Notes: generated by a model not told the origin, from the sequence alone. 64,000 nucleotides of DNA from Saprospiraceae bacterium (GCA_022841345.1 JALHRR010000001.1:186001-250000), one strand, 5' to 3'. Positions 44,467 through 54,037 are shown, counted from the first letter of the stretch. Made by a program: numbers and translations.

Positions 44467-45897
44467 CTAAGCTCTTTGATAAGCTATTTTTACCAGTTTC
44501 AGCTTATTTCTTTTCACACTCGGAATGATGATTTCATTAGCACTGATCTGCAATGAGCTCCGGACCTGTAGTTTTAAATCCTGACGATTAGTATTGAGCA
44601 CACTCTTTCGCTCATGTTTGCCTCCCCCACTGAGTATATACTCACTTACAGTATTTTCATTTTTGATTTCATCATTAAATAAAATCCTGACTGATGAACT
44701 GTTTTTGAATGTAAAATAAGATGAATACATCGCGTCATCATCAAAGGAGTATTGTTTCTTTTGTAAGATTTTCTGCCAGTGAGAGGTTCCATCCGGATGA
44801 ATTCCGGCAATCACCATATCTTCATAATAGAAGTCAATGGCAAACCGCATGCTGTAGAAGTCCCTCCGTCCCTGATAAAGACTGCGTTCATATTCCTTTC
44901 TCTCTTCGGCAATAACAACCAGACCTCCATCATTTCTCAGCATGATATCCATCACTTCAAGATCATTGATAGATTCGACTTTTGATTTTTTTCCATCCGC
45001 GGCATTAGCAATTGTTTGCGCTTCAAAAGGTATATAACTGATGGAGGTCTTATCAGGCTGAGAGGCCGGCAGCTTAAATGTAACAAAGCCCAGAGAAACA
45101 TTACCGGGCTTATCATTGTATAATCCCGCCGCGATGACTGCATTCTGTTTGTTATCAACTTCAAATAAAAGACTATACACGAAGTAGTCAAGTTCTTTCA
45201 TTTCCATTACATATGGCATCTCACTCAGAATACCCGAGCGAATAATAATAAGGACCTGATCTGTCTTTCGCGTAGCATTTTTTGCATTATCCAAAATCAT
45301 GAAGAGATCACCCTTGTCTGAGATTAAAATCTTACTAAAATCTTTTCGAAAATCAAAAGTGGATACATCGTATAAGTGATCCGCCAGGAGCTTCATCTCT
45401 GCATTATCAAAGTATAAGACTTCCAGGCGATCTTCAGTTAGAATACAATGAAGTGAAATCATTTCCTTGTTTTCACTTGCCACCAGTTTGAATCTTCTGA
45501 TTTCTCCGTCCCTGATGTAAGATTTAATCAATGCACTATCTACCAATTCCGCTGTTGCATTAAATTTTCTCACCATCAGGAAGGAAGAGTCCTTTCTTTC
45601 ATGAATATAGTAAATATAGAGATGATTGTTACCGGGAAAAACTGAAATGATGTCTGCTTTTTTGACATCCAGATTCAGCTTCTTTGTCCAGGATTTGTAC
45701 AACCTGTCATCGTAGGCCTCCATTTCTACTTCTGCCCCGTACTGCTTGCTGATGAGAATATACTCTCCGAATTTACCCATGATATCGTAATTGACATCGC
45801 GCAGCATGGTGATATCCTCAGATACAGTGACTATCTGAGCCGAAATTGGAGCATAAAAAATAGAAAGAATAAAAAGTATAGAAAACAAAAACTTCAT
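44467..45897 (-). CDS. Secreted protein of unknown function
   Basis: 476 residues. A clear signal peptide occupies residues 1-20 (MKFLFSILFILSIFYAPISA, cleavage at AQ). The rest is mostly beta-strand-rich, with many tyrosines, no cysteine pairs and no motif I recognise; the pattern of repeated short strands would fit a beta propeller. There is no T9SS sorting domain and no lipobox, so it should stay in the periplasm or be released. No partner gene is evident: pgi lies downstream and mtaB is divergent upstream. Confidence 0.75.
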   Translation of the reverse strand: MKFLFSILFILSIFYAPISAQIVTVSEDITMLRDVNYDIMGKFGEYILISKQYGAEVEMEAYDDRLYKSWTKKLNLDVKKADIISVFPGNNHLYIYYIHERKDSSFLMVRKFNATAELVDSALIKSYIRDGEIRRFKLVASENKEMISLHCILTEDRLEVLYFDNAEMKLLADHLYDVSTFDFRKDFSKILISDKGDLFMILDNAKNATRKTDQVLIIIRSGILSEMPYVMEMKELDYFVYSLLFEVDNKQNAVIAAGLYNDKPGNVSLGFVTFKLPASQPDKTSISYIPFEAQTIANAADGKKSKVESINDLEVMDIMLRNDGGLVVIAEERKEYERSLYQGRRDFYSMRFAIDFYYEDMVIAGIHPDGTSHWQKILQKKQYSFDDDAMYSSYFTFKNSSSVRILFNDEIKNENTVSEYILSGGGKHERKSVLNTNRQDLKLQVRSSLQISANEIIIPSVKRNKLKLVKIAYQRA

Positions 45898-46065
45898 AAT
45901 TGACCTTTCCTTTGGATAAAGATAACAGCTTGAATCAGTTATTCAAACGATGAATATACCCGAATCGTTTGAAATCCGTGTAGTTTATTATTCATAATAC
46001 GATGGAAAGAGAGGCGGGAAGACATGCTTAATGATTGCGATGACATGATTCTTGATCAAAAATTG

Positions 46066-46073
46066 TAATTTTG
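46066..46073 (+). promoter_or_regulatory. Candidate -7 element for mtaB (TAATTTTG)
   Basis: Perfect TAnnTTTG, 23 nt before the ATG at 46097. It overlaps the region read by an upstream TTG start, which supports the later ATG. No TTG at the -33 distance. Confidence 0.45.
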
Positions 46074-46096
46074 CAGCTCATTTTCAAAGCATTCGC

Positions 46097-47446
46097 ATGG
46101 CTACGCCCAAAACTGTGGCTTTTCATACATTAGGTTGTAAATTGAATTTCTCAGAGACTTCTTCTATTGAGAGGATGTTTGAGGATAAGGGTTATCAACC
46201 GGTAGAATTTGATGAAGGTGCGGATATCTATGTGATCAATACATGTTCAGTGACAGATTTTGCAGATAAGAAATGCAGATATACTGTCAGAAATGCACTT
46301 CGTAAAGCTCCTCATGCTCATGTAGTAGTAATAGGTTGTTATGCTCAATTAAAACCTGATGAAATAGCATCTATCCCCGGCGTGGATCTGGTATTGGGTG
46401 CTGCAGAAAAATTTAGAATTCTGGACTTCATTCAGGATTTGGAGAAAGCTCCCGGCAAAGGTATGGTCAGAGCAGGTCAGGTGAGCGAGGCCAATACTTT
46501 TTCTCAGGCTTTTTCATTTGGAGACAGAACCCGTTCATTTATGAAGGTCCAGGATGGATGTGACTACAAATGTACTTTTTGCACCATTCCTCAAGCCAGA
46601 GGCAAAAGCCGCTCAGATACTGTAGAGCAGGCCATCATCAATGCTACTCAAATAGGAGAAAGGGGAGTGAGAGAGATCGTGTTGACTGGGGTCAATCTGG
46701 GAGATTTTGGCAATGGAACTGCAGTTATTGAAGGGACAAGAGCTAAGAAGGAAGCATTGTTTATCGATCTGATCAAAGAATTGGATCAGGTAGAAAGTAT
46801 TGATCGTTTCAGAATATCCTCCATTGAACCCAATTTATTGACGGATGAAATCATTGATTTTGTTGCAAACAGCAAACGATTTGTTCCACATTTCCATGTG
46901 CCTCTGCAGTCCGGAAGCAACAAAATATTGGCATTGATGAGCCGCAGATACAAAAGAGAATGGTATGCTTCCCGGGTCAGCCAAATCAAATCAGTCATGC
47001 CTCATGCCTGCATAGGAGTAGATGTGATCGTCGGTTTTCCGGGGGAGACAGAGGATGATTTTATGGATACTTTTGAATTTTTGCACGGGTTGGATGTTTC
47101 TTATTTCCACGTTTTCACTTATTCTGAAAGAGCAAATACACCGGCAGCAGAAATGAGCGAAGTCGTTCCCATGGATATCAGAAGAGAAAGAAATGAGCGT
47201 TTGAGGATTCTTTCCGAAAAGAAGAAGCGCGCTTTTTATGCTCAATTTACAGGCCAAACCAAACAGGTCCTGGTAGAGCAGGGCTCATCCGAGGGTGCGC
47301 TTTCAGGCTTTACAGACAACTATCTCAAAGTTGTGTTTGAAGGGGATCCTTTACTGATCAATCAACTGATAGATTTCCAGTTAACTGAACTGGATGAGGA
47401 GGGCTTGTTTCGCGGAATTCCCAGACATGAGTTGGTGTCAATTTAA
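46097..47446 (+). CDS. mtaB: tRNA methylthiotransferase MtaB-like
   Basis: Radical SAM enzyme that adds a methylthio group to t6A37 of tRNA. 449 residues from the ATG at 46097, where the UPF0004 domain begins with HTLGCKLN. The first iron-sulfur cluster is bound by cysteines in GCKLNFSE, NTCSVTD and GCYAQLKPDE. The radical SAM motif CDYKCTFC holds the second cluster, followed by IPQARGKSRS. A TRAM-type domain fits the C-terminal part (VLVEQGSSEGALSGFTDNYLKVV). The GCKLN start and the NLGDFG segment favour MtaB over MiaB. It is monocistronic and is followed by a gene-free hairpin-rich region. Confidence 0.9.
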   Translation: MATPKTVAFHTLGCKLNFSETSSIERMFEDKGYQPVEFDEGADIYVINTCSVTDFADKKCRYTVRNALRKAPHAHVVVIGCYAQLKPDEIASIPGVDLVLGAAEKFRILDFIQDLEKAPGKGMVRAGQVSEANTFSQAFSFGDRTRSFMKVQDGCDYKCTFCTIPQARGKSRSDTVEQAIINATQIGERGVREIVLTGVNLGDFGNGTAVIEGTRAKKEALFIDLIKELDQVESIDRFRISSIEPNLLTDEIIDFVANSKRFVPHFHVPLQSGSNKILALMSRRYKREWYASRVSQIKSVMPHACIGVDVIVGFPGETEDDFMDTFEFLHGLDVSYFHVFTYSERANTPAAEMSEVVPMDIRRERNERLRILSEKKKRAFYAQFTGQTKQVLVEQGSSEGALSGFTDNYLKVVFEGDPLLINQLIDFQLTELDEEGLFRGIPRHELVSI

Positions 47447-48112
47447 GATTGAGGAAGATTGATAGGATTGAAAGGATTGATACAGTGTTTCTCCTGCTGA
47501 TTTTTTCCCCAAAGTTCAAGTTTCTCCAACCTCATCAACGTTGTTGAATAGAGTAGTGCGCCTAGGGCGCATTAGAGAGGAGCTCCATACCCGGTGTGTG
47601 AGCGTCGGCTGCGCCTCGCTCGTGTGCTGCCTTTCGGCCTACGGCCGTGCGTGATGTGGTTCACTTCGTTCACGGGATGTGTAACAGCCAATGATCGTCT
47701 GCGACGATCAATTATAGAGACCTACTCAACACTCCCTACCCGGCTGCTTTCACACGCATACACTCCACTCACAATTCATCCCGTGAGCTTTGCGAACCAC
47801 ATCCCGCGAATTTGACGAAGGAGAATTCGCACACACAGAGGCAGCGAAGCGCCCCTCTTCACACGATCTCTAAACTAAATCCACTGGCGCAGCCTACCTC
47901 AACCCGGCTGTTCAGCCAGTCCCCAAAGCTTTGGGGAAGAAGCCAGAGCTAGCAGCGGCTGTTTGCCAACTACTAATAGCCAACAGCTAACAGCAAATCC
48001 AGCTATCTGGTAATCTTGTTGTATCGACCTTTAACACAAAGCATACAGCATCAAATAGCTTCTCTTTAATCAATACCATTATATTTGTGTCTTACCTAAG
48101 AGACGAAACATT
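47447..48112. repeat. Hairpin-rich gene-free region, REP-like
   Basis: About 666 bp without a supported gene. Bases about 47520-47950 differ in composition from the flanks and contain several perfect hairpins with three-base loops: TGCGCC-TAG-GGCGCA (47557-47571), CGGCC-TAC-GGCCG (47635-47647) and GATCGTC-TGC-GACGATC (47693-47709). Two 27-nt arms, 47653-47679 and 47777-47803, form an inverted repeat with identical 10-nt ends and a variable 7-nt centre. A TCCCCAAAGCTTTGGGGA palindrome lies near 47920. An apparent ORF at 47594-47815 follows these repeats and is not believed. The rightmost 60 bp contain the lgt promoter. Confidence 0.6.
48080..48087 (+). promoter_or_regulatory. Candidate -7 element for lgt (TATATTTG)
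   Basis: Perfect TAnnTTTG, 25 nt before the lgt ATG; no TTG at the -33 distance. Confidence 0.45.
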
Positions 48113-49267
48113 ATGTATCCAGATCTTTCCTACATTTTACATGGTTTATTTGGCATCGAGCCGGATAATTGGGCATCAGTAATCAAGACATTTGGTTTGA
48201 TGCTTGCATTTGCATTTCTCGCATCTGCATGGATACTGAGTCAGGAAATGAAGCGACTCACAGCTGCGGGAATTCTGAAGCCGGTGCAGGTAAAGGTCAT
48301 TGAAGGTGAAGCAGCTACGGTTCAATTTTTACTGGTTCAGGCCATAATAGGATTTATTATTGGATTCAAGGGTTTGTATATTTTTCAAAATTCTGAAGCA
48401 TTCCTGGCTGATGCTGCTTCAGTGCTGTTGTCCACTGAGGGATCAACAATTGGAGGAATTCTGGGCGCCATCATTTTTGGTGGTTTACAATACTATTTAA
48501 AAAATAAAAAAGCACTTCCAAAACCACGAGAAACCATGCAGACAGTGCAACCTTACCAAATGGTGGGAGATATCACTGTCATGGCTGCGATTTCCGGACT
48601 TATAGGAGCGAAGGTTTTTGCGATTTTTGAAAGTGCTGAGAACATCAGTGCTTTTATAAAAGACCCGGTCGGGCAATTGTTTTCAGGAACCGGACTGGCG
48701 ATTTATGGAGGATTGATTGTTGCTTTTTTTGTAGTATTGAGATTTGTCAGAAAACAGGGTTTTCCGGGCTTGAATATGATGGATGCAGCAGCACCTGCCA
48801 TGATTACAGGCTATGCAGTGGGACGTATCGGTTGTCAATTGTCGGGTGATGGCGACTGGGGTATTGCGAGTGTTGCTAAACCCGGCTGGCTGCAGTGGGT
48901 ACCTGATAATCTCTGGGCCCAAACTTATCCACACAATGTACTGAAAGAAGGTGTCCCTATGGCAGATTGTGTGTGGGATTATTGCACACAGCTGCCGGTG
49001 GCCGTATATCCTACTCCGATATATGAGACTTTGATGGGTTTTATCATTCTGGGAATACTGTGGGGCTTAAGAAAACGTGTAACAGCTCCCGGATTTATCT
49101 TCTTTTTGTACGCCTTCCTGGCAGGCATTGAGCGATTCTTTGTAGAAAAAATCAGAGTAAATGATACTTTTCCTTTCCTCGGAATGGAAGTGACACAGGC
49201 AGAACTGATATCTGTTGTATTTATGCTGATAGGAATAGCAGGGATGATATGGACGAAGAGAAGGTAA
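48113..49267 (+). CDS. lgt: Prolipoprotein diacylglyceryl transferase
   Basis: Integral inner-membrane enzyme that attaches diacylglycerol to the lipobox cysteine of prolipoproteins, the first step in lipoprotein maturation. 384 residues, with about seven membrane segments. The Lgt signature appears as GRIGCQLSGDGDWG, the Bacteroidota variant of the usual RIGNFxNxE motif, followed by PTPIYETL and by the C-terminal GIERFFVEKIRVND. It is longer than E. coli Lgt because of an extended N-terminal part. Lipoproteins with clear lipoboxes occur in this window (for example the SurA-like one ending at 25425). No gene neighbour suggests an operon. Confidence 0.92.
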   Translation: MYPDLSYILHGLFGIEPDNWASVIKTFGLMLAFAFLASAWILSQEMKRLTAAGILKPVQVKVIEGEAATVQFLLVQAIIGFIIGFKGLYIFQNSEAFLADAASVLLSTEGSTIGGILGAIIFGGLQYYLKNKKALPKPRETMQTVQPYQMVGDITVMAAISGLIGAKVFAIFESAENISAFIKDPVGQLFSGTGLAIYGGLIVAFFVVLRFVRKQGFPGLNMMDAAAPAMITGYAVGRIGCQLSGDGDWGIASVAKPGWLQWVPDNLWAQTYPHNVLKEGVPMADCVWDYCTQLPVAVYPTPIYETLMGFIILGILWGLRKRVTAPGFIFFLYAFLAGIERFFVEKIRVNDTFPFLGMEVTQAELISVVFMLIGIAGMIWTKRR

Positions 49268-49376
49268 GTAGACTGATTTTTTTTTACAATGACTGTTTCA
49301 TTGGAAATTTCTCAACCTTCAGTTCAGCTTGTATTAACTCTCTACTAATAGGTAGGGTTTAATCTATTGATGTAAT

Positions 49377-49811
49377 CTAAATTTTACACGCATGTCTGCT
49401 CACTAACTTCCATTCCCCATCCACATTGACATACACCTCTGTATAGTTCAATTTGATGTCGAGTGGCTTTCCTTCCAGTGCTACTTCGAATAATCCTGAT
49501 CCCTGCACGATAACAGTTTTATCATATTCTCTGGCATCTGCTTTATCTACTGTGACCTTGCGATAACTAAGCTTTCCGGATTCTATATTTCCCAACACTT
49601 CTTCCTTTGTTTCAATCCACCCATTGGAATGAATATACAATACATCTTTGTCCAATAATAAAGACAAGGAATCCAGCTGTTTGCTGCTCATCCATTCGAA
49701 TTTCTTCTGATGGAGTGACAGGACATCTTCTTTATCTGATTGCGCATGGCAAAGTCCTGAAATGAATAAGAAAATTGGAATGAATACATTAAAAGTATTA
49801 AAAGTTCTCAT
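49377..49811 (-). CDS. Exported NTF2-like protein (DUF4440/SnoaL-like)
   Basis: 144 residues with a signal peptide (residues 1-23, cleavage near CHAQ). The remainder shows the NTF2-like cone fold of DUF4440 proteins: an N-terminal helix (LSLHQKKFEWMSSKQLDSL), then strands DVLYIHSNGWIETKEEVLG and a final NYTEVYVNVDGEWKLVSRHACKI. It starts 10 bp after the DAHP synthase stop on the same strand, so it may share the aromatic operon transcript, but a functional link is unproven. Its ligand is unknown. The gap to the convergent lgt gene (109 bp) contains a T run but no clear hairpin. Confidence 0.75.
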   Translation of the reverse strand: MRTFNTFNVFIPIFLFISGLCHAQSDKEDVLSLHQKKFEWMSSKQLDSLSLLLDKDVLYIHSNGWIETKEEVLGNIESGKLSYRKVTVDKADAREYDKTVIVQGSGLFEVALEGKPLDIKLNYTEVYVNVDGEWKLVSRHACKI

Positions 49812-49821
49812 ACTACAAATA

Positions 49822-50922
49822 TCATTCTTTATTCATGATTTCATTCTGATGATTGATACTTTCCATGTGTACTGCATTGAGATAGCGGGAGATAAATTCT
49901 TTGCTCAACTTCAACTTTTCAGCCTTTGCATAAGCTTCTTCCAGGATTTGATTCCATCTGCTGGTTTGAAGGATGGTGACCTGATTGTTCTTTTTATAAA
50001 TCCCGATTTCCTCAGCAATCTTCATGCGCTGACTCAGCAGCTGTAATAGCTCATCATCCAGATTGTTAATTCTTTGACGCAATTGTTCCAGAACGGCATG
50101 GAATTCCTCAGAAACTACATCTTCTTTCCTCCATATAATGGCATCCAGAAGAGTTGCAACTGTCTCCGGAGTGATCTGCTGTTTTGCATCCGTCCATGCC
50201 TGATCCGGATCGATATGACTTTCTATCATAAGACCATCAAAGTCCAGATCCACAGCTTTCTGTGCTATTTCCTGCAATAAATCCCGTCTTCCGCAGATGT
50301 GTGAAGGGTCATTGATCATCATCAGATCAGGAAATCTTCGCTTCATTTCAATCGCCAAATGCCACATTGGAGCATTTCTATAAGTGGTATTTCCATAACT
50401 GCTGAATCCTCTGTGGATCAGGCCGACACTGGCTACATCGCTCTTGCTGATACGCTCGACTGCCCCTACCCAGAGATCCAGATCTGCATTGATGGGATTT
50501 TTAATGAGCACAGGTATTTTCACTCCTTTCAATGCGGTAGCGACTTCCTGCACGCTGAAAGGATTGACAGTAGTGCGGGCACCTACCCAGACAACATCCA
50601 CGTCGAACATCAGAGCATCTTCGACCTGCTTTGCCGTTGCGACCTCCACTGCAGTAGGTAAGCCTGTCTGTTTCTTAGCTTCCTTCAACCATGGCAATCC
50701 CCTGGTACCAATTCCTTCAAACATGTCCGGTCGGGTTCGTGGTTTCCAGATACCTGCTCTTAGGATATCAACCTTACCGGTCTTTGCCAGTCTGATGGCT
50801 GTATTGATAAGTTGATCTTCAGTCTCAGCACTGCATGGGCCACTGATGATGAGCGGTCTTTTTGCCAGCGTTTGATCAATTGTAAGGATATCCTGAGCGG
50901 AGGTTTGCATGTTGCTAGTCAT
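49822..50922 (-). CDS. aroF: Bifunctional DAHP synthase/chorismate mutase
   Basis: 366 residues. The N-terminal two thirds are a DAHP synthase of the short (type I-beta, KDO8P-synthase-like) kind, making the first shikimate pathway intermediate from PEP and erythrose 4-phosphate: IISGPCSAE, IWKPRTRPDMFEGIG, KNPINADLDLW, HRGFSSYG and NDPSHICGRRDL are all visible. Residues about 270-366 are an AroQ-type chorismate mutase (RQRINNLDDELLQLLSQRM, IYKKNNQVTILQ). The fusion is known from Bacteroidota and channels flux towards prephenate. It is the last core gene of the operon, 19 bp after tyrA. The gene name is a family label; paralogues elsewhere cannot be excluded. Confidence 0.93.
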   Translation of the reverse strand: MTSNMQTSAQDILTIDQTLAKRPLIISGPCSAETEDQLINTAIRLAKTGKVDILRAGIWKPRTRPDMFEGIGTRGLPWLKEAKKQTGLPTAVEVATAKQVEDALMFDVDVVWVGARTTVNPFSVQEVATALKGVKIPVLIKNPINADLDLWVGAVERISKSDVASVGLIHRGFSSYGNTTYRNAPMWHLAIEMKRRFPDLMMINDPSHICGRRDLLQEIAQKAVDLDFDGLMIESHIDPDQAWTDAKQQITPETVATLLDAIIWRKEDVVSEEFHAVLEQLRQRINNLDDELLQLLSQRMKIAEEIGIYKKNNQVTILQTSRWNQILEEAYAKAEKLKLSKEFISRYLNAVHMESINHQNEIMNKE

Positions 50923-50941
50923 TTCTTTTGTGTTAAATAGA

Positions 50942-51874
50942 TTATATCGCTAAGTGTTCAGGGGCTTTGAATGGGACTTCGATTTGCTTGTCCAATACTT
51001 TTTTAATTTGATTGGATGCTGTAATCAGCTCATGCAGATATTCCCAATTTTCTTTTTCCAGACAAGACTTAAATTTTCTGAGTTGACTCATATGCTCATT
51101 GAGTACATCAAGCAGATATTCTTTATTTTCTTTAAAAATAGGAACCCATGTATCGGGATTACTCTTGGCCAGTCTGACGGCGCTTCCAAAACCTGCACTT
51201 GCCAGTTCAAAAATGGCTTTTTCTTCTTTTTCCTTTTCCAAAACCGTATTTGCCAAAGCAAAGGAAGTGATATGTGCCAAATGACTTACATAAGCCGTAT
51301 GCAGATCATGTTCTTCCGGATTCATTGTGAGAATGTGCATTCCCAAAGCGCTGAATATATGAATGGCGCACTGTAATGCATCCTGATCAGATTTTTCTGC
51401 TTCGCAAATGATGGCAGCTTTGCCACTAAAGGATTCAACTGTAGCTGCTAATGGTCCCGAAAATTCTGTTCCCCACATGGGATGTGCAGCTACGAAGCGA
51501 CCTCGTTTTCCATGGCCGGAAACTGAGTGGCAGATCCCGGCTTTAGTAGAACCCATATCTACAATCACTTGCTGTTCCGATTCATTAAGTATTTTATTTA
51601 AAATGTCAGGGATACTATTGACCGGGGTGGCGATGATGATCAATTGTGATCTGGGAACTGCTTCATTCATGCTTATATACTCATCAATTATACCTGAATC
51701 TAAAGCGATTCTTCCATGAACCTCATTTGCATCTACACCCAGAACTTTATTTGTAAGTCTCAATTCTTTTAGTCTCAAGGCCATGGATCCGCCAATCAAA
51801 CCAAGACCAATGACTGTAGTTACAGTCCATTTTTGATGAAGATTTGAATCCGGCATTATGTTGTTTTCTTTCAT
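50942..51874 (-). CDS. tyrA: Prephenate dehydrogenase
   Basis: 310 residues. NAD-dependent oxidation of prephenate to 4-hydroxyphenylpyruvate, the tyrosine branch. The dinucleotide-binding motif VIGLGLIGGSM begins at residue 21, and the catalytic-histidine regions appear as VAAHPMWGTEFSG and YVSHLAHITSF. No ACT domain is attached, so feedback control by tyrosine may act elsewhere. The ATG overlaps the stop of the aminotransferase gene by 4 bp (ATGA), confirming coupled translation within the Phe/Tyr operon. Part of the leader-regulated unit that starts at 54118. Confidence 0.94.
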   Translation of the reverse strand: MKENNIMPDSNLHQKWTVTTVIGLGLIGGSMALRLKELRLTNKVLGVDANEVHGRIALDSGIIDEYISMNEAVPRSQLIIIATPVNSIPDILNKILNESEQQVIVDMGSTKAGICHSVSGHGKRGRFVAAHPMWGTEFSGPLAATVESFSGKAAIICEAEKSDQDALQCAIHIFSALGMHILTMNPEEHDLHTAYVSHLAHITSFALANTVLEKEKEEKAIFELASAGFGSAVRLAKSNPDTWVPIFKENKEYLLDVLNEHMSQLRKFKSCLEKENWEYLHELITASNQIKKVLDKQIEVPFKAPEHLAI

Positions 51875-53058
51875 GACCCTGCTGTTTGAGTTGTTGCAAC
51901 AGATGGCTGGGATTTATACTGCAGTATGCGATCCAGACTTTTTTGTAATCCACTTTCGGGGGTACAGAGACTTAGCCTCAGATATTGATTTCCCTGAGAC
52001 CCGAAGATACCTCCCGGTGTCAGAAAGACCCTGGCTGAATGGAGCACTTCATTGCTATACTGATAGGAATCTGCATATTTTTCAGGAATTCGTCCCCATA
52101 AAAACATTCCGGTTTGATCTTTTTCTAATGTGCAATCCAGGGCCTCCATGATGCGGTAAGCAATCTGCCTGCGACGTCGGTAAATGGCATTTTGTGCATT
52201 ATACCATGATTTATCAAGAGATAATGCTGTAGCAGCTGCCAATTGAACAGGCAGAAACATACCACTATCCATATTGCTTTTAAATTTTAAAACATTCTCA
52301 ATATGTAAAGCAGATCCGAGCAAAACACCTACTCTCCATCCGGCCATGTTGTGACTTTTACTGAGTGAATTCAGCTCCAGGGCTACTTCTTTTGCTCCAT
52401 CTATTGATAACAGACTCAAAGGTTCATCATTCAAAATAAAACTATAAGGATTGTCATGAATGAGCAGGATATTCTCATCCTTAGCAAAGCGGATCAATTC
52501 TTCAAAAAATTGTCTGGAAGGAGATTGACCACTTGGCATATGAGGATAATTGACAAACATAATTTTTGCACCTGAGCCTTTCAAATTTTCAAGATCAGGC
52601 ATCCATTTTCCCGATTCTTCCAGCAAATATTCCCTCACTGTTCCACCCGCCAGTTTCACGGCAGCACTATATGTTGGATATCCGGGGTTAGGTACTAGTA
52701 CAACATCTCCGGGATTCAAATAAGTCATACAAATATGCATTATCCCCTCTTTCGAACCAATCAGAGGCAGAATTTCTGTATTAGGATTTATGCTGGTATT
52801 GTAATGGTCAAAGTACCATTTTGCTACTGCCTGTCTCAATACAGGACTTCCTTTATAGCTTTGATAGGCGTGATGGTCTGTTTTCAGGCTCGTCTGATGA
52901 AGGCAATTGATTACATCCGGATGAGGAGGCAGATCGGGACTGCCGATGCCCAAATTCAAAATTGGTGCTGCATCCTGTTGATTGAGTTGTTCTATTTCCC
53001 TCAGTTTTTGAGAAAAATAGTATTCACCTATGCCCTGAAGTCGATTGGCGATTTCCAT
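51871..53058 (-). CDS. Class I/II PLP-dependent aminotransferase
   Basis: 395 residues, fold type I aminotransferase. The PLP-binding lysine is K234 in SLSKSHNMAGWRVG. Other family marks are ILNLGIGSPDLPPHPDV, PNPGYPTYSAAVKLAGG, NYPHMPSGQ and the arginine near the C-terminus (YLRLSLCTP). Located between pheA and tyrA, it most likely converts phenylpyruvate and 4-hydroxyphenylpyruvate to phenylalanine and tyrosine. It starts 3 bp after the pheA stop. Sequence alone cannot decide between an aromatic and an aspartate/methionine aminotransferase, but the operon favours the aromatic role. Confidence 0.9.
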   Translation of the reverse strand: MEIANRLQGIGEYYFSQKLREIEQLNQQDAAPILNLGIGSPDLPPHPDVINCLHQTSLKTDHHAYQSYKGSPVLRQAVAKWYFDHYNTSINPNTEILPLIGSKEGIMHICMTYLNPGDVVLVPNPGYPTYSAAVKLAGGTVREYLLEESGKWMPDLENLKGSGAKIMFVNYPHMPSGQSPSRQFFEELIRFAKDENILLIHDNPYSFILNDEPLSLLSIDGAKEVALELNSLSKSHNMAGWRVGVLLGSALHIENVLKFKSNMDSGMFLPVQLAAATALSLDKSWYNAQNAIYRRRRQIAYRIMEALDCTLEKDQTGMFLWGRIPEKYADSYQYSNEVLHSARVFLTPGGIFGSQGNQYLRLSLCTPESGLQKSLDRILQYKSQPSVATTQTAGS

Positions 53059-53061
53059 AAT

Positions 53062-53955
53062 TTAGTTTTTTCCGTTTTTATAAATCCCCAGTACTTTGAT
53101 TCCTTCTGTATAGGCACTCATTTCTTCCAGGGCTGCTTCAAACTGAGATAAATCATCAAATTCCATATCTACATGAAAGCTATAGGTCCATTGATTCTGA
53201 GGTATGGGCATGCTTTGCAGTTTGCTCAGATTGATCCAGTGTTCTGAAATAATAGATAATACCTGAGCCAGCGCTCCTTTCGTATGTGAAGTATGGAAAT
53301 TCACCGAAGCTTTATTAGCACCTTCAGGTATTACTGCACTTTCATTTTTATGAAGGATCAGAAATCGTGTATAATTATTTGCAATGCTGTGTATGTTTTC
53401 TGCCAAAATTTCAAGCCCATACAGTGTTGCTGCTAATTTCCCCGCGATCGCTGCTGCATGTTTGTGATGATATTGATGCAAATGTTTTGCACTAAGTGCT
53501 GTGTCCTCGGTTTCGACCAATTTCCAGCCCGGATGAGATTCCAAAAAATCAATGCATTGAAGCAATGCCATCGGGTGGCTATGAACTTCCCGAATATCTT
53601 CGAGACGAACGCCAGGATTGACCATGAGTTGTTGCTGTATATGGAGATAAATTTCCCCGGTAATTTGCAAGTCGCTGTTCAGGATCAGGTTGTAATTTGG
53701 TAAAATACTTCCGGCAATGGAATTCTCGATTGCCATGACGGCTGCAGTTGTTTGTTCATCCTGTGTAACGGATTTGATCAGGCTTCTGAAGGAATCACAG
53801 GGCGCAATATTTATTTCATTCCCAAAATAGAGCTGTGCAGCTTCCTGATGAAAAGAACCTTCATATCCCTGAATGGCAATGTTATTAACAGCAGCATGGG
53901 CACGTTTTGGCTGAGCTGATTGTTTTATGTTAGTAGGATAAGTCTTACCTGGCAT
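53062..53955 (-). CDS. pheA: Prephenate dehydratase
   Basis: 297 residues from the ATG at 53955; a longer frame reaching 54045 would run through the terminator hairpin and is rejected. It decarboxylates and dehydrates prephenate to phenylpyruvate. The prephenate dehydratase domain (about 25-215) shows IAIQGYEGSFHQEAA, MAIENSIAGSILPNY and TRFLILHKN. A C-terminal ACT domain (about 220-295, SVNFHTSHTKGALAQVLSII) gives feedback control by phenylalanine. No chorismate mutase is attached; that activity is fused to DAHP synthase downstream. It is the first gene after the attenuator and opens the operon. Confidence 0.94.
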   Translation of the reverse strand: MPGKTYPTNIKQSAQPKRAHAAVNNIAIQGYEGSFHQEAAQLYFGNEINIAPCDSFRSLIKSVTQDEQTTAAVMAIENSIAGSILPNYNLILNSDLQITGEIYLHIQQQLMVNPGVRLEDIREVHSHPMALLQCIDFLESHPGWKLVETEDTALSAKHLHQYHHKHAAAIAGKLAATLYGLEILAENIHSIANNYTRFLILHKNESAVIPEGANKASVNFHTSHTKGALAQVLSIISEHWINLSKLQSMPIPQNQWTYSFHVDMEFDDLSQFEAALEEMSAYTEGIKVLGIYKNGKN

Positions 53956-53971
53956 TTTTTTAATTTTTAGC

Positions 53972-54000
53972 AAAAAAAAACCCGGTCTGTTGGGACCGGG
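53972..54000 (-). terminator. Attenuator terminator before pheA
   Basis: On the minus strand CCCGGTC (54000-53994) and GACCGGG (53987-53981) form a perfect 7-bp stem with loop CCAACA, extended by A/U and G-U pairs, followed by nine U residues (53980-53972). It ends only 16 nt before the pheA ATG and after the leader ORF, so it must control read-through into the operon. The 5' arm contains CCGGTC, which can alternatively pair with GACCGG (54058-54053) inside the leader ORF. Confidence 0.92.
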
Positions 54001-54037
54001 CTTCTGATTTAATCTTGATTCGTTTTGTTTAAATGGC

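Noticed and set aside
47594-47815. 73-codon ORF in the hairpin-rich region
   Set aside because: It runs straight through palindromes and inverted repeats, lacks any recognisable domain or promoter and has a composition explained by the repeats.
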